Below are positions 32,207 through 44,297 of a DNA stretch of 64,000 nt, piece after piece (within the stretch, counting starts at the first letter, position 1; every line of letters starts with the position of its first letter). This DNA comes from Adiantum capillus-veneris (lineage: Eukaryota; Streptophyta; Polypodiopsida; Polypodiales; Pteridaceae): positions 84,597,025 through 84,661,024 of the forward strand of contig CM043958.1 in the NCBI GenBank assembly GCA_014529385.2. The letters run 5' to 3'. Both the position numbers and the translations under genes were made by a program. The notes beneath the pieces were generated by a model. That model saw only the letters and a list, made by a program, of their open reading frames with translations. It did not search any database and was not told the DNA's origin.

Positions 32207-32459
32207 TGCAGTGCAGAAGGAAGTAGGAGGAGGCTTAGTGTCATCATTCTTAGTGGTTTCACCAGCCATTGCATAGGAGGTACCAGCCGTTGCTAGGGCT
32301 TTGCCTTTAGGTTTCTACTCTTTTCTAGACATGATGATGCACCAAGAGAAGAAAGAGACAATCCGCATGCAAAGATGCAATGAGGATACCCCAATTTGAT
32401 GAAGTCACTAAGTTTGTTAAGGCTTAGAATTGAGTATACCTCCATGAGAGAGCTGTCAA
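32207..32459. other. No recognised gene
   Basis: On the minus strand a short coding-like stretch starts MSRKE and, after a TAG, continues KPKGKALATAGTSYAMAGET. It is not assigned. Confidence 0.25.
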
Positions 32460-33356
32460 TTGTCAAGGAGCGTAGTATCCTTGACAACATCTTCACTTTC
32501 TGAGAGGCGTTTGTCCTCGCACGACTCCAAGGGATTTGGTGATACCCCTCAATTTTGAGAAGGCCTACAATAGAGTTGACTGGGACTTCCTGGACGCAGG
32601 ATGGGCTTCACAGATGCTTGGATCAGAGGTGTGTCAGCTCTCTACAGGCGTGCGCACAGTCAGGTGCTTTCGGCAGAGGGACGAGGGGAGCGTTTCTTGC
32701 TCACACGATCGGTTAGAGAAGGCTGCCCTCTTGCCCCCTTTCTCTTTCTGTTGTATGTTGAGGCGATGAGTAGATTTTTGACTTCTTAGCAGGTTGGCTT
32801 GCGTGGTCTTGAGCTCCCTATTAGGGCAAATGAGCTTCTAGACGCTGAGTTTGTTGACGACTCACTCTTGTATTTGGAGGGCCAGGAGGCCAATCTGCAC
32901 AGGTGTGAGCAGGCTCTTGAGGTTGTGTTGTACATCAGGCACAATGGTCAATTGGAGGAAGACAGTAGATTTTTGGGTTGGCAATGCACCTATGCCTGAT
33001 TGGTCACCAGGTGAGGGTTTTAGGTGGATTCCCCCAAGCACCGTAGTTCGTTAATTGGGTTATCAGGTTGGCCTGGACTTGTCCCCTAAGCAGCACACTG
33101 CTCCCCTCCTCGTGTCCATTCGGAGGAAGTTGTTGCATTGGAGTTCGGCACGGCTCTCTTTGGCAGGCAGAGTTGTAGTGGCCAACCAGGTGTTGTTGGC
33201 TACTATGGGTACATCAGGCCCTATTGTGCATATTTTGTTTTCTCACTAAGAGAGTCTCCCCTTGTCTTTGATGTAGCCCTCTCTAGTAGAGGTGGTTGTA
33301 GCCCTACGGGCAGTTTTAGTAACTAATGGAAGGATCTTTTTCTTGGAAAAAAAAAG
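32460..33356 (+). mobile_element. LINE-1 lineage fragment: RT plus 3' end, internally deleted
   Basis: It begins inside the RT domain (KERSILDNIF-equivalent), includes NFEKAYNRVDWDFL, a degenerate LDAEFVDDSLLYL (VDD in place of ADD) and LSPKQHTAPLLVSIRRKLLH. It then jumps near 33215 straight to the 3' UTR (GAGAGTCTCCC, GTGGTTGTAGCCCTACGG) and a 9-A tail at 33347-33355. Relative to the copy at 53893-55745 about 1.8 kb are missing. Several stops are present. Confidence 0.82.
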
Positions 33357-33729
33357 AGCCCAGCCTGACTTTTGAAATAGTCCACATTTTTTCAATAGTA
33401 CGTAAAAAACATTTCAAAAGGCGGAGTACTGTACGTTAAAAATACATGTATTCATTGAACCCACATTCTCAATCTCTCAATATCCCAAGTCTCTCTAGTG
33501 CTTACACTACACAACTATTGGAATTGGTTTATTTTTATGTGGTTTCTCTTGAGTAGTGTAGGATGTGTTCTATTAATAAGAAGCCACACACAATCCTGTC
33601 AACCTACAGATAATATGTGGAGGCTCGATCCATCACATTCATGGTTTGTGGTATGGCATTGCATTTGTCTTGAGAAATCTAAATTTGCCTATCATGCTTC
33701 AGTATCGACATAGATATCCAAGCGGATAG
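33357..33729. other. No recognised gene
   Basis: AT-rich sequence between two LINE fragments. No motif was seen. Confidence 0.3.
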
Positions 33730-34510
33730 GATGAATAAGGATTGCTTTGCACACTTCAAGGAGCGTCCCAAGGGGATTTCTATCCGGGCCTGATGAGATT
33801 CAACTGACAAGTTGCATGCAGATCCTGATGAGGTCCTTGACATAGTTTCAGATTATTTTGAGCACTTGTTTACTGCCGTCATTGATGTCGGCATGCCAGA
33901 GCAGAGGTTGGTCTCATGTTCAGCCTGAGGTTACAAATGTTATGTGCCACACTTTACTAGCCCCCTTCTCTATGGAGGAGATGCATGAGACAATGGTTGG
34001 CCTAGATGGAGTCCCGTTATGCTTTCAGGCTTACAACACATTTTTGACATAGGAGAGATTCCTGCCTCCATGTGTTCGGGACTCATTTCTCTTGTACCGA
34101 AAGGGTCCCTCTGATAGTGGAGACCGATCACTCCAATGTTTCCATGTATGACATCTTTTCTTGCATGATTAGTATGCGCTCGAAACCCCTTTATGCCCGA
34201 TCTCATACATGCTTCACAGACAGATTTTGTGAAGGAACAATGTATTGGATCTTCACTTTCTATGAGGGAGTTGAGTGGGCTCTTCAAGTAGGACAACCAA
34301 TAGATTTCATGCTTCTTGATTTTGAGAAGGCTTATGATAGAATTGATTGGGGTTTGTTGGAGGGCACTATTCCGAGCATATGATTTCCTTTGTAGTGGAT
34401 CAGAGGTGTATCTGCATTGTACCGTAATGCGTCACGATGAGAGACCACATTACTGTCATGGTCTCCACATGGCTCTCTCTCTTGGACTGATCCTCCTCCT
34501 GGCATCAATA
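33730..34510 (+). pseudogene. LINE ORF2 fragment, second LINE-1 sublineage
   Basis: Short frames read FKERPKGISIRA, ending of the endonuclease-RT linker, then SPFSMEEMHETMVGL, LLDFEKAYDRIDWGLLEG and a decayed palm region. The RT block FEKAYDRIDW corresponds to FEKAYDRVDW at 53233. Divergence from the other copies indicates a separate sublineage. It is heavily degraded. Confidence 0.6.
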
Positions 34511-36223
34511 GACCAATGGAGAAAGAGTGGTACATGCCTCAAGGCTACAAGCATGGCTGCCATTTAGAGGACATGTAGGTCTCTGCACTCCTAGGCTTGC
34601 ACCAAGAACTAGGTGCTTTGCCTCTGCATTGAATGCCACGGGACGGGCTGCCCTGAGGAGGAAACAAGGAGAGATCAACAATGCTACCCATAACTGCCGG
34701 TGGTGCTTCTCTACTGTTGGGGATGAAAAACGCTAGGGCTGAATGGGAAAACATTGGGGCTGATCTGTAGCAAAAACGCTAGGCTGATCTGCACCCCCTA
34801 CCCACTGCCCCTCCCGGGACTGCTGCCCCTAGGGGCACCTGCATCCTACACCCAAGGTCCTCTGCTCACACACTCTCCCTCTAGTTCCTGCCTTGCATAA
34901 ATACCCCCAAAGGTGCTGGCCAGCCAGCTGTCCACCAGCCCCCATGACCTCATAAATGGGAAAGAGCAGGAAATAGGCACCGGATGCCCAAAAGAGCTAT
35001 GGGAAAAATAACAGCAGCCTGCAGGAGCCTAATGGCCAAGGAACCAAGCCGAAACCCTGAGCTATACATGAGTGCTAGAAATTGGGACCGACTGGAAGTA
35101 TCTAGAGAGATGCTTGAACTCTAACACAGCCGTAATCTATAGAGTTGTAACCCTAGCCTGTGCTGTCGTGCACCAACAGTTGCCTGGTCCCGCATCTTTC
35201 CTACACGCTGCACCTTGCACGACCTCACCTGTGTGCTGCTATTTGATGTACATGACAGGGTTGTTGCTTGAGGCTTGCAACAGCTGCCCAATATCTGCCC
35301 TTGCTCTATGCGGTCTACCCCTGTAGCCCGAGCTTACTTGCAGTCTGTCTAGGTGTTCGAACCCTAGCGGTTGGCATGATTTTGCAAAATTGTTTCAACC
35401 AGCCATTCTCAAGCTTTTTTGGAGGTTGGGGGTTCTTCACGGATCTGTGTGATAGGAGAGGAAGCCATGCCAGATTTGCCTCCCCCACCTTTAGCTTGGT
35501 TACCCCTTGAGCTTATGCTTGCTTGACCTCGGAGGACACTAGAGGAGATGTTTAGACCATATCCTTTGGAGATAGATGTTTTGCTTATTCAAGCCACAAA
35601 GAGAAGAGGTCATATGTTTATTGTAGAGACACTCCTACTTTCAGGACTAGTCTATCTCTAAAAAGCAGGGAAGCTAGCTATTGGAATGAATTTACAGTAG
35701 TGATAGAGCTCATGATTCTTCCAATCACTTGGGATGTCAGATGAGTATAGCGAGGAGCTCTTAGAGTTGAAGAGGATGCCATGGGGAGATTAGTATGGCT
35801 TTCAACATCAAACTCATGGTATTTACCTTTTAGTTTCCTCATCAGACCAGATTGGCCACATCCATCGGTAGTGACAATGTGGAAGATCAGAGAGGCAGCT
35901 ATTATTTTGGGTACATATGAGGTGAGTTTAAGTAGATGGACTCAGGAGATGGCCAGTGGCATTTGTAGAGGTTATTTAGTACCTTGGATATGATCTCTTT
36001 CTGAGATGGTACAGTTCATTGTAGATACTTGCACCCATAGTTACAGCGAGTGTCTTGGAGAGTATTGAGGAGGATGCCTTGTGCATAGGTCCTGGAGACC
36101 ATTATAGATCTCCTCCATGGTTGTCACAAACTGTTGATGTGTCAAGCCACTGAAGAACAAAGCCAACCTAGAGATCCCGGCCGAGAAGCCTAAACCCTAG
36201 AAGCAGCAGAAGAAGTTTCACCA
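34511..36223. other. Unassigned sequence with LTR-like motifs
   Basis: Around 34728-34790 the minus strand reads CAGCCTAGCGTTTTTGC and CAGCCCTAGCGTTTTTCATC, as in the family III LTRs, so a decayed LTR in minus orientation is likely. Farther right a 70-codon frame (35781-35993; MGRLVWLSTSNSWYLPFSFL...) looks coding-like but was not recognised. Confidence 0.35.
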
Positions 36224-37814
36224 TGTCATAATAATCAATATCTAATTCTCCTAAAAGATTTTCTCATATTAAACTGATCATTTAATGTGGGGAAGTGCCA
36301 AGGGAGAAAAAGCTAGAATATTGGTTAAGCTAGCAGACCGGCCACAGTAGGGATCCAAAGGAGGGAAAATAGGGATCCAAAGGGGGGGCCATCTGCAAAA
36401 GAGCCATGTGAAACAATGGGCCAAAAAGACCCTAAGGTTCAGCCCATTAAGACTTCCAAAATGCTAAGGTTCCAAAATTCAAAGGTTGTGTCCAAAGGTC
36501 AACCCTAGGAAAAATTGGATGCTTTGTGTATGCCCTAAAAGTCTTTGCACATCCCTACATGGGAGGGGGCGAGCCCCAAAGCTAGGGGATGAGAGAGAAA
36601 GCCACACACACACACACAGGCTCCCTTTACACAAAGGGAATGAGGGACACATGTCAGCTCCCTAGGCCAGATGCCCACAAGGTGTGCCCAGTTCCTATTG
36701 GAAGACCCTTGAAGTGGACCAATGAGACTTAAGCTAGAGTAAATCTAGTTTAATTAATTTAAAAACATTTAATAAAAGAAACCAATGAGAATTAAGTCTC
36801 CTAGAAGACTATTGGGCAGTCTCCCAAGGGGCCAATGAGCATTCAGGAGCCCCATGGCTTGCCTGATTCCTATTGGCCAGGAGGCAAAGGGGTCCAATGA
36901 GAGTTTAGTTTAATTATTTAATTACCTAAAGCTCTCACAAAAGGGGAAAGGGGGACACATGTCAGAAGGCTATCACTTATGCTGCTTAATTCTTATTGGC
37001 TTGACCTGGGGAGGTCCAATGAGGCAAAAGCCAGACCTAATTAGCAGCTAGGGCTCGCCCAAGAGAGAGGGGGGGCTGATTTTTGCTTGGCATTGACACA
37101 CACACTCTCACACTTGACCATGTGTGAAGGGAAAATACTCTATCTCCTCCCAAGCTTTAATGGAGAGCTCATCACCTACTCCAAGCTTGTGAGATAGAAG
37201 CCTACATCAACACTTTCTTGGCATGTGGATGCAAATCCAACCAAGAGCCAAGCTTCAATGCATGCTCATCTTCTCTACCAAGCTAATTACTAAGCTAAGC
37301 TATGCTAATATGAGTGATTATGTGAGGAGATGTACATCTTTCTCGTAAGATACTTCTTTTTCTTCTCAATCTACTCTCATACCCTGCTAGCTCTCACCAT
37401 CTTCGAAGGTGTGTGAGGTCTTGGGTCTGAGAACGGGGATAATTCAAGTTGTGTTTGATTAAGTGTTTTGCTTGGTGTATGAAGCTTCCATCTTCATTGC
37501 ACTAGCTAGTCTTGAAGGAACACAAAGAATTGTATTGTACAATGTCTCTCTTGATGGGAGAAACCATAATACAAAGCCTTTTGGAGGGGGGACCGGCTCC
37601 ATGCAAATCCGGTCCTCAACTGTTGTCAATAGTTTAATTTCTCTCTCTCTTTTGAAAGTATTGTCGATGCTATCTAACTAGGTGTTATGCTTTTTGTTGC
37701 TCTCTCCACCCAAGCACTCTTGTAATTCTCATTAGGAATCTATTCTAATGAAATGCCCACTATGTTCATGCTAATTTCCGCTACACATAAGATTATAGGC
37801 CATTAAATGTTACA
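36224..37814 (+). repeat. Probable 5' LTR of a gypsy element (family IV)
   Basis: The right end TTACA at 37814 is fixed by the following primer site. The left end is proposed at TGTCATAATAATC (36224). It contains several diverged repeats of GGGACACATGTCAG and CCAATGAGA-type sequence. The downstream LTR is absent, so the start could not be confirmed by comparison. Confidence 0.55.
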
Positions 37815-37815
37815 T

Positions 37816-37827
37816 TGGTATCAGAGC
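37816..37827 (+). other. Primer-binding site, tRNA-iMet
   Basis: TGGTATCAGAGC, one base after TTACA. Confidence 0.9.
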
Positions 37828-37988
37828 TCAAGGTTTCTCTTTTCTTGCTCAAGAAGGGAGGTCCTCAAGCTAGCTACAAATGGTTGGTATTATTAATTGC
37901 CTGTGAGTAAGTAGAATAGGGATTTTTCAGCCTTGCAGTGCGCCTGCCTTTGTGCAGTTAACGGGGCATCACCGTCGAGAGCTATGGT

Positions 37989-38038
37989 CTTAATAGTGGA
38001 GTCCTACGGGGCTTGCCTACGGCTTAACCACTATTAAG
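37989..38038 (+). other. Stem-loop in the 5' leader
   Basis: CTTAATAGTGG (37989-37999) and CCACTATTAAG (38028-38038) form a perfect 11-bp stem with a 28-base loop that has CCTACGG twice. It lies between primer site and gag, where retroelement packaging or dimerisation signals are found. That role is inference. Confidence 0.6.
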
Positions 38039-38224
38039 CTATTAGAAGCTTGACAGGAGCCGGTGCTGTTTTGGTGTCGAAAGACCCTCTCTTCTATTCC
38101 TTGCAATTAATGGTATTCGAGCCGCGGGTACAGTAGCTTGTTTCTAAAGGGGTAAAGAGGAGTAGCAACTAGGGCTTGAAGTGCCAAAGTACACATAAAA
38201 AGTTTACACCTAAAAGTTGTTAGA

Positions 38225-39722
38225 ATGGCTGACAATAGTAAAGAGAGTGAAATTAATGTTGATAACTTTGATTTTGCTCATGAGCAAGCTACTAATGATG
38301 CTTCAATGCTTGTTAACTATCTAGTTTCTAGGCTTCAACAAGCCATGGGCAATCCATCTCTCCAAAGTGAAGTGCAACGGCAGCTCCGTGCTCACGGGAT
38401 TCTCCAAGCTCATCACCATGACGAGAGAACACCTAGGAAGCCTCCTTGTGAGACTACCAAAAGAGGTCTCTCTCCGATTCGGGAAGAAGAAGAGAATCCA
38501 TATGAAGGGCTCAAGAACTTACTTCTTGATGATGCATCTCCTTCCCAAAGGAGAACTCAAGAGCCTCCACCGAAGGAACGAGAAAGAAGCGAGTCTCCCG
38601 TCACCTCGGCGGAGATGGCTCCACGAAGACGGCGGGCTAAACGCTCTCCATCACCACCAAAGCGGAGAAGACCATCACACTCTTCTCCACGCCATAATTC
38701 AAAGAGGGATGATAAAAAGCAAGAGAAGAAAAAGGCGAGAAAGAGGACACCCTCTTCTCCATCTTCTTCATCCTCTTCCTCTTATGAAAGCTATGGTGAA
38801 GACGACAAAGATCAAGACAAGAAAAAGGCGAGAAAGAGGTCACCCTCTTCTCCACCTTCTTCAAATTCTTCATCTTCTGAAGCAAGTGATGGTGCAACTT
38901 TTGAACCATCAAAAAGAAGAGGCCATAGGAAATCCTATGCCGCATGGAAGAGGTCGTCCAAGCTGAAGAAATTCAAAGAGGGAGGGAAGAGAATCTCTTT
39001 CCTTACCTATGATGGCACCTTTGGTGCTACAGACAAAGTTTTGGCCTTTATCCAGCAATTCGATGCGGCGTTTGGAGATGAGGGCTTCACGGAGTCCTCT
39101 AAGCTACGCCATGTAGCTATGCACTTTCAAAAGTCCGCCAGACAATGGTGGTCTAGTCTACGAGCCAACGGTGAAGCTCCACGAACATGGAAGGCTTTAA
39201 GAGCTTCCATTATGAAGCAGTTTTTGGCCACCGATGCCAAAGACAAAGTACTCACCGAATGGCGAAGCTTAAAGCTCTCTCCCAATGAATCCATCCACAA
39301 ATATGTAGACAAGTTTTGGGACCTACAACTCAAAGCCACTGTCTTCAAAAAGTTGGATTTTGGAGAGCAAAAGCAACAATTTTGTGCGGGCTTAACCGAA
39401 GAAATGGCGGAGTATGTCAACTCCCAAAGGCCACGTACCATATCGGCGGTAATACACCATACTATGGTGGCCTCGCGAATCAATTTCCAAACGGGGGGTA
39501 AAAGAAATAATAAGCCCCCGGAAAACAAGGGTTCCAATGAGCCTAAGGGGAAGGACAATGTCCAAAAGTCTCCTAAGGGCAATTCCAACAAGGCTAAAGA
39601 GAAGGGAGTTTACAAAGGAAAGAATAAACTCTCTCCTGAAGAGCTTGAGCGTTATGTAAAGATAACCGGTGTTTCAAGTGCGGCGAACAAGGGCATGTAT
39701 ACCGTGCTTGTCCCCAAAAGAA
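38225..39722 (+). pseudogene. gag: gag of family IV gypsy element
   Basis: The 534-codon frame from ATG 38225 has an acidic/helical N-terminus and long SR/K-rich low-complexity stretches (PSSPSSSSSSSYESYGEDDK). The gag core follows (LTYDGTFGATDKVLAFIQQF, AMHFQKSARQWWSSLRANGE, LTEWRSLKLSPNESIHKYVD). The CCHC knuckle CFKCGEQGHVYRACPQK is present in the +1 frame just after a frameshift near 39665. Apart from that one shift it is intact, which suggests a fairly young copy. Role: virus-like particle formation around the element RNA. Confidence 0.88.
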
Positions 39723-40473
39723 CAACCGCCAAGATCCTCCTAGAGCTTCTTTGGTTGAAATCCAAGAGGAGGAGATTCACCAAACTCACCACAAAGGATC
39801 TTCTCTATGCCATGCTTGGGGAAAGGTAAGAGAACATGATGCTTTTATTCTCTTTGACCCTGGTTCTACTCACAATTTCATATCTATGGAGTTAGCCACC
39901 AAGCTAGGCATACAATCCTACGAGATGGGAGATATCCTACCCGCAGACAGTGCCTTCAAGGGGCAAGAAGCTTCAGTCACTCCCTTAATCGGGAAATTGA
40001 GGCTTCATGTCCAAGGCTATGTGGACAAAGAGGACTTCTTTATCTCTCCTCTCAAGCATGAGGATGTAATCCTAGGGGCACCATGGTTTGACCGCCTAGC
40101 TGCCGATGTTAAATTTCCTGAAAGGAGAATCTCCTTTAAGTTCAGGGAAAAGGACATGTATATAGATGCTAAGGAGATGGGTAACACCATCCCCATTGTA
40201 CATACACCAGCTTTCAACAAGTCAATAAAGAGCTCTATTTCCGTGTACATGATTTTTGTTAAAGATTCTCAAAATGAACCTAATGCTTTAACAAAAGAAA
40301 ATAAAAGCAACCAAAAGGAATTAGAGTTATCTAATTTTCTCAAGGGGTTTCAAGATGTTTTTATTGACGACATCCCTTGTGAGCTACCTCCTAAACGAGG
40401 TAATGACGACCATGCAATTGAACTTCTTCCAGGAAGTTCACCGCCTAACAAACCTCCTTATAGAGTTTCTTAA
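39723..40473 (+). pseudogene. pol: Aspartic protease and start of pol, family IV
   Basis: The open frame to TAA at 40471 encodes CHAWGKVREHDAFILFDPGSTHNFISM, here seen as AFILFDPGSTHNFIS with the catalytic DPG. LRLHVQGYVDKEDFFISPLK and VILGAPWFDRL follow. Near the end it has ELPPKRGNDDHAIELLPGSS and PPNKPPYRVS, the usual lead-in to RT. The TAA replaces one codon of the lead-in; the frame continues immediately with [13 protein letters not shown]. Confidence 0.9.
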
Positions 40474-40956
40474 GCTCAACAAGAGGAGATTATGCGGCAA
40501 GTGCATGAGTTAGTTGAGAAGGGCATGGTTAGGCCTAGCTCATCTCCATTTTGCTCACCTGTGCTATTAGTGCAAAAGAAAGACGGCACATATCGTATGT
40601 GTGTCGACTATAGAGCACTAAATAGGATCACTATCAAGAATAGGTTTCCCGTTCCAAGGGTAGAAGACCTATTTGATAAGCTACAAGGATCGACCTACTT
40701 CAGTAGGATTGACCTAAAAAGTGGCTATCATCAAATAAGGATAGTTGATCAAGACATTGTAAAGACCGCATTTCGTACTACATTTGGTCTTTACGAATAC
40801 ATTGTCATGCCTTTTGGCTTGACCAATGCACCAGCCACATTCAACCGCTTGATGGAGAAGCTGTTCAGGCCTCATCGAACCTTCACTGGAGTGTTCTTTG
40901 ATGATATTATCATCTACTCAATTCATTGGAGGAACACAAGCAACATCTCCAGGTAA
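40474..40956 (+). pseudogene. pol: Reverse transcriptase, family IV
   Basis: All main RT blocks are present: [80 protein letters not shown] and the catalytic FFDDIIIYS (DD at 40900-40905). A one-base shift just after YS (about 40921-40925) breaks the connection to RNase H. Preceded by the TAA at 40471. Confidence 0.92.
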
Positions 40957-41882
40957 TATTTCAAGTTTTAAGAGAGAATAAACTTTATGTTAATCGAAAG
41001 AAAAGTGAATTTTTCTTGCAAGAGATTCAATATTTAGGTCACATTATCTCTCAAGATGGAATCCAAATGGATCCATCCAAGTTAGAGGTAATAAAAGGAT
41101 GGCCTAAACCAAGGAATCTTCATGAACTAAGAAGCTTTATAGGTATGTGTGCATACTATAGACGCTTCATAGAAAAGTTCTCACGAATTGCAGGACCATT
41201 ACATGACCTAACAAAGAAAAATGTTAGGTATACATGGTCTGCTAAGGAGAACAATGCTTTCGAAAAGCTTAAAGAAAAGCTTATCTCTCAACCTGTGCTT
41301 ACACTACCGGATCTCTCAAAACCATTTGAGGTCCAATGTGATGCTTGTGGTGATTGCCTTGGGGCTGTTCTGCTCCAAGAAGGGCACGCCATAGGCTATG
41401 AGAGTCGAAGGCTCGACCCTGTTGAGCAAGCTCTAGGCATATACGAAAAAGAACTCCTTGCAGTTCTATATGCCTTAGACTCATGGAAGCACTATTTATT
41501 GGGGACTCCTTTCATTCTGCGAACGGATCACCAAAGTCTTAAGTACTTCATGACGCAGACCAAGCTCTCCGACAAACAAATGAGGTGGGCAAATTTTCTT
41601 TCGCAATTTCATTTTCATATTGCTCACATTGCTGGCAAGCATAATCAAGTAGCCGATGCACTCTCAAGACGACCGAGAGTGAATGCGGTTTCCATAGCAA
41701 CTCACAATGATCTATCTTCAATGATAGATGAGTATGCTATTGAACCCGATTTTAGAGATGTGATTTCAGCCCTTGCATTAGGGAAGAAAGAAGAACCATT
41801 TACTTTACAAGATGGTTATCTTCTCTATGGCAATAGACTATGCGTTACTAACATTAAATCGGAAAAATTAGCACAAAAATAA
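40926..41882 (+). pseudogene. pol: RT connection and RNase H, family IV; integrase missing
   Basis: A frame of 318 codons: FLQEIQYLGHIISQDGIQMD, FIGMCAYYRRFIEKFSRIAG, then RNase H with DACGDCLGAVLLQ, YEKELLAVLYALDSWKHYLL, RTDHQSLKYFM and HIAGKHNQVADALSRRP. All catalytic acidic blocks are present. It ends at TAA 41880 just past the start of the integrase zinc-binding region. The rest of integrase, the polypurine tract and the 3' LTR are absent, so the element is 3'-truncated. Confidence 0.92.
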
Positions 41883-41885
41883 GGT

Positions 41886-42590
41886 AGTTGATAGGGCATA
41901 CGCACCACAAAAGATAGAAAGAATTAGCACAATATCAATTGGTCGTAACTAGGACGAAAACTTCACAATGTGAAGTCTGCATGTCCGCTATACGACTACA
42001 AATCAACTTCTCCACACATCAACTTCTTTAGTCAAAGTGGGCTGCATTTTTCCTACTTGTTTCGCTGTTCTCTCTAGTTTCACTGTTCGTTCTCACCAGG
42101 ATAGTGAGTGGTCTTGTGGCGGGAAACCTGTAGTAGGGCTACCGTGACAAGGGCTACAATATCACTGCATAGGACTGGCAGTTAGTTACAGTTGGTCATA
42201 AGTTCCCACGAGACGGACTCTCGCCTAGGTAATGACACGTGGCAAGTGATACGGATGGTGGTCTAGTGGACATCGTGGCCAGATCACCATCACCTCTGTT
42301 TGGAGATAGGCTTTAACAAGATTGGGATATCCGCTAACCGTTGGTGTCTCTTTAGGAGATATATATGTGTGGTTCGAGACATCATTATCATCATCATCAT
42401 CATCTACTGTGTATGGTCGAGCGTCTTGCGTCTCGAGCCTTAGAGTTCATGCACGGCACGTCTACACCGCCCCTGCACATTGGAGCCAATAGTCACAAGG
42501 GACGCGTCCCGAGGAGTGGGTACGTTGGACGCAGGACGGGGCTCAAATGAAGTTTTAGTGTGAAAAAGAGGGTGGGATGGAAAACTGGAG
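41886..42590. other. No recognised gene
   Basis: Unassigned sequence with a short ATC/CAT trinucleotide run at about 42384-42402. Nothing coding was recognised. Confidence 0.3.
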
Positions 42591-42627
42591 ACGGGAAGCC
42601 CAAAAATGGGCGTCCCCTATGACTATG
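42591..42627. repeat. hAT-type terminal fragment
   Basis: AAATGGGCGTCCCC followed by CTATGACTATG resembles the right end of the MITE at 59163-59830 (AAATGGGCGTTCCCC, GGTAACTATG). The partner end was not found. Confidence 0.35.
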
Positions 42628-42726
42628 ATTGGAGCCTCGACACCCCCATTGAACCCTTGAGTCTGGGCTTGGAGATGAGTGTGCTACCAGGCCAAAGTCT
42701 ATATGGTTCTTTGAGTTTATAGACTT

Positions 42727-43181
42727 TCACTGAGTTTCGAGTCTGCTATGCTTTGAGTCGTCGTTCCATTTTAGTGTGATGTTTTCTTTTTGTTGGAGTG
42801 AGGTTTCTTGCATATTGCACTGAGCAACACTCACTGTAGAGAGCACGAGACACTTCGCTACAGTACGCCATCGAGAATGCATCTCGTCAAGCGGGTGCTT
42901 GATCAAAAATTTTGCATACTGAGGATCCTTGAAATAATGAAGCATCTGTTGAGCACAAGTGTCGACCTGCTATTGATGCTGCATCTCCATTCTTTCGCAT
43001 TCAGTAGGTGCAGACGGTCGTACTCTTCCAAATCTTCAGTAGATGGTCAATGTACGTTTGAATCTCCATTACTCTCTCTTGAACCTGAGTGGTTGTGTGC
43101 CATAGTTTCCTCCTGGCGTGTACTGCAAGTAAAGGGATCAGATCCTTTGTAGAAGAAGAATCATCTAAGCTCTGATACCAC
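42727..43181 (-). pseudogene. gag: gag N-terminal and leader remnant, family I gypsy
   Basis: The minus strand encodes LHYFKDPQYAKFLIKHPLDE, the conserved gag N-terminal helix also seen at 7922-8170 and 62690. It is followed (upstream) by leader and a primer site, minus-strand TGGTATCAGAGC at 43169-43180, abutting the LTR at 43182. The remainder of the element is absent to the left. Confidence 0.7.
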
Positions 43182-43812
43182 TGTAATAGACTTGGACACT
43201 CCAAGCTGAAGATCTAATGCAACACACGTGAGAAAACTGAACGAATTGAATAAAACTGTAAGGGCACGCCATGGCGGAGTTCCTCGCCCAGAGAGATCTT
43301 TGGGGCCACTTCTCAGTATTTCTTTATTATTATGCTTCACAAAGTACAATGTTCGAGGGTCCTCTTCTCTCAACAGTGCTCCCAAGCTAGTCTGCCAAAG
43401 AGAGACCTTGGCAACTCTTATAAAGGCTCCTGGCCCAAAAGCAATACATGAAAAGCCTCAAGTTCAAAAGCATCTTGCCCCAAAAGCTAGCGCTACAAGC
43501 TACTGCAAAACGCGTTGCAAATCGCGAGGGTTCGTACGTTGTGCCATGTCAGTAGTTTGCCGCAAATCGTGAAAATCCGTACGATGTGTCACGTCAGCAG
43601 TCTTTACGCAAGTAGGGCCCCCTGTTTTTATTTTAATGTCTTGTGTCCCCTTGGGCCCCATCAGACAGGGTCCCATAAGTTGGGGAACACTGGCCTTTAA
43701 AAAAAATAGGCCGAAAGTTGATAAAACTTCTTCTGCATCTTTCACTAGGGTTTTGACCCCTCTGTGTCTAGAGTCCGGCCTTTAGGTCATTCCACGTCAT
43801 CGCTTTGTGGCA
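43182..43812 (-). repeat. Family I LTR flanked by internal sequence on both sides
   Basis: The 631-bp LTR has TG...CA ends. The primer site lies on one side (43169-43180) and the polypurine tract on the other (43813-43824, minus strand AAGAGGGGGATA). It therefore joins the 5' internal end of one copy to the 3' internal end of another. Confidence 0.85.
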
Positions 43813-44297
43813 TATCCCCCTCTTGAATAAATTGTAATAACCCTCGATTACGCCTGCAAAAACAGACATAGGACAAAACTAGTTCAATAGATACCGACTC
43901 TGAGTAGCGACACACTAGACGACTTTTATCCAGCACTTGCAAAAGACAACAGTCACTGAACATTCACATCACTATCCCAGTCGAGCTCTTAAGAGTAGAA
44001 TCATGATTGTTGTAACTTATTTAGCAATCACACCCAGACCGCGCTGTTCTCTTAGAGGTGTCTTGATTGACTAAACCTCGTTATTATCATATCCACATCA
44101 CTCCTCAGGTGAACAAGACAAAAATGCTGCAAATATTTTGTCTCTCAAAACAGGCACTCAAACATTACACATGAAAGTGCAGATGTACAGAATCATTTTA
44201 GGGATTCCCATTTCAAAAGTACTTTACATAAAGTCATTCAGTAATAAATTGTCAGCCTACCAGTATCCCTGAAATCTCCAAAGAAATCAGTGACCAG
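43813..44297 (-). other. 3' internal region of family I gypsy element
   Basis: Homologous to 3261-3730, non-coding. The similarity stops at about 44297, so the copy is truncated there. Confidence 0.75.

Noticed and set aside
38367-38966. 199-codon frame overlapping gag
   Set aside because: A shadow of the Ser/Lys-rich gag region in another frame. The gag frame has recognisable motifs and this one does not.
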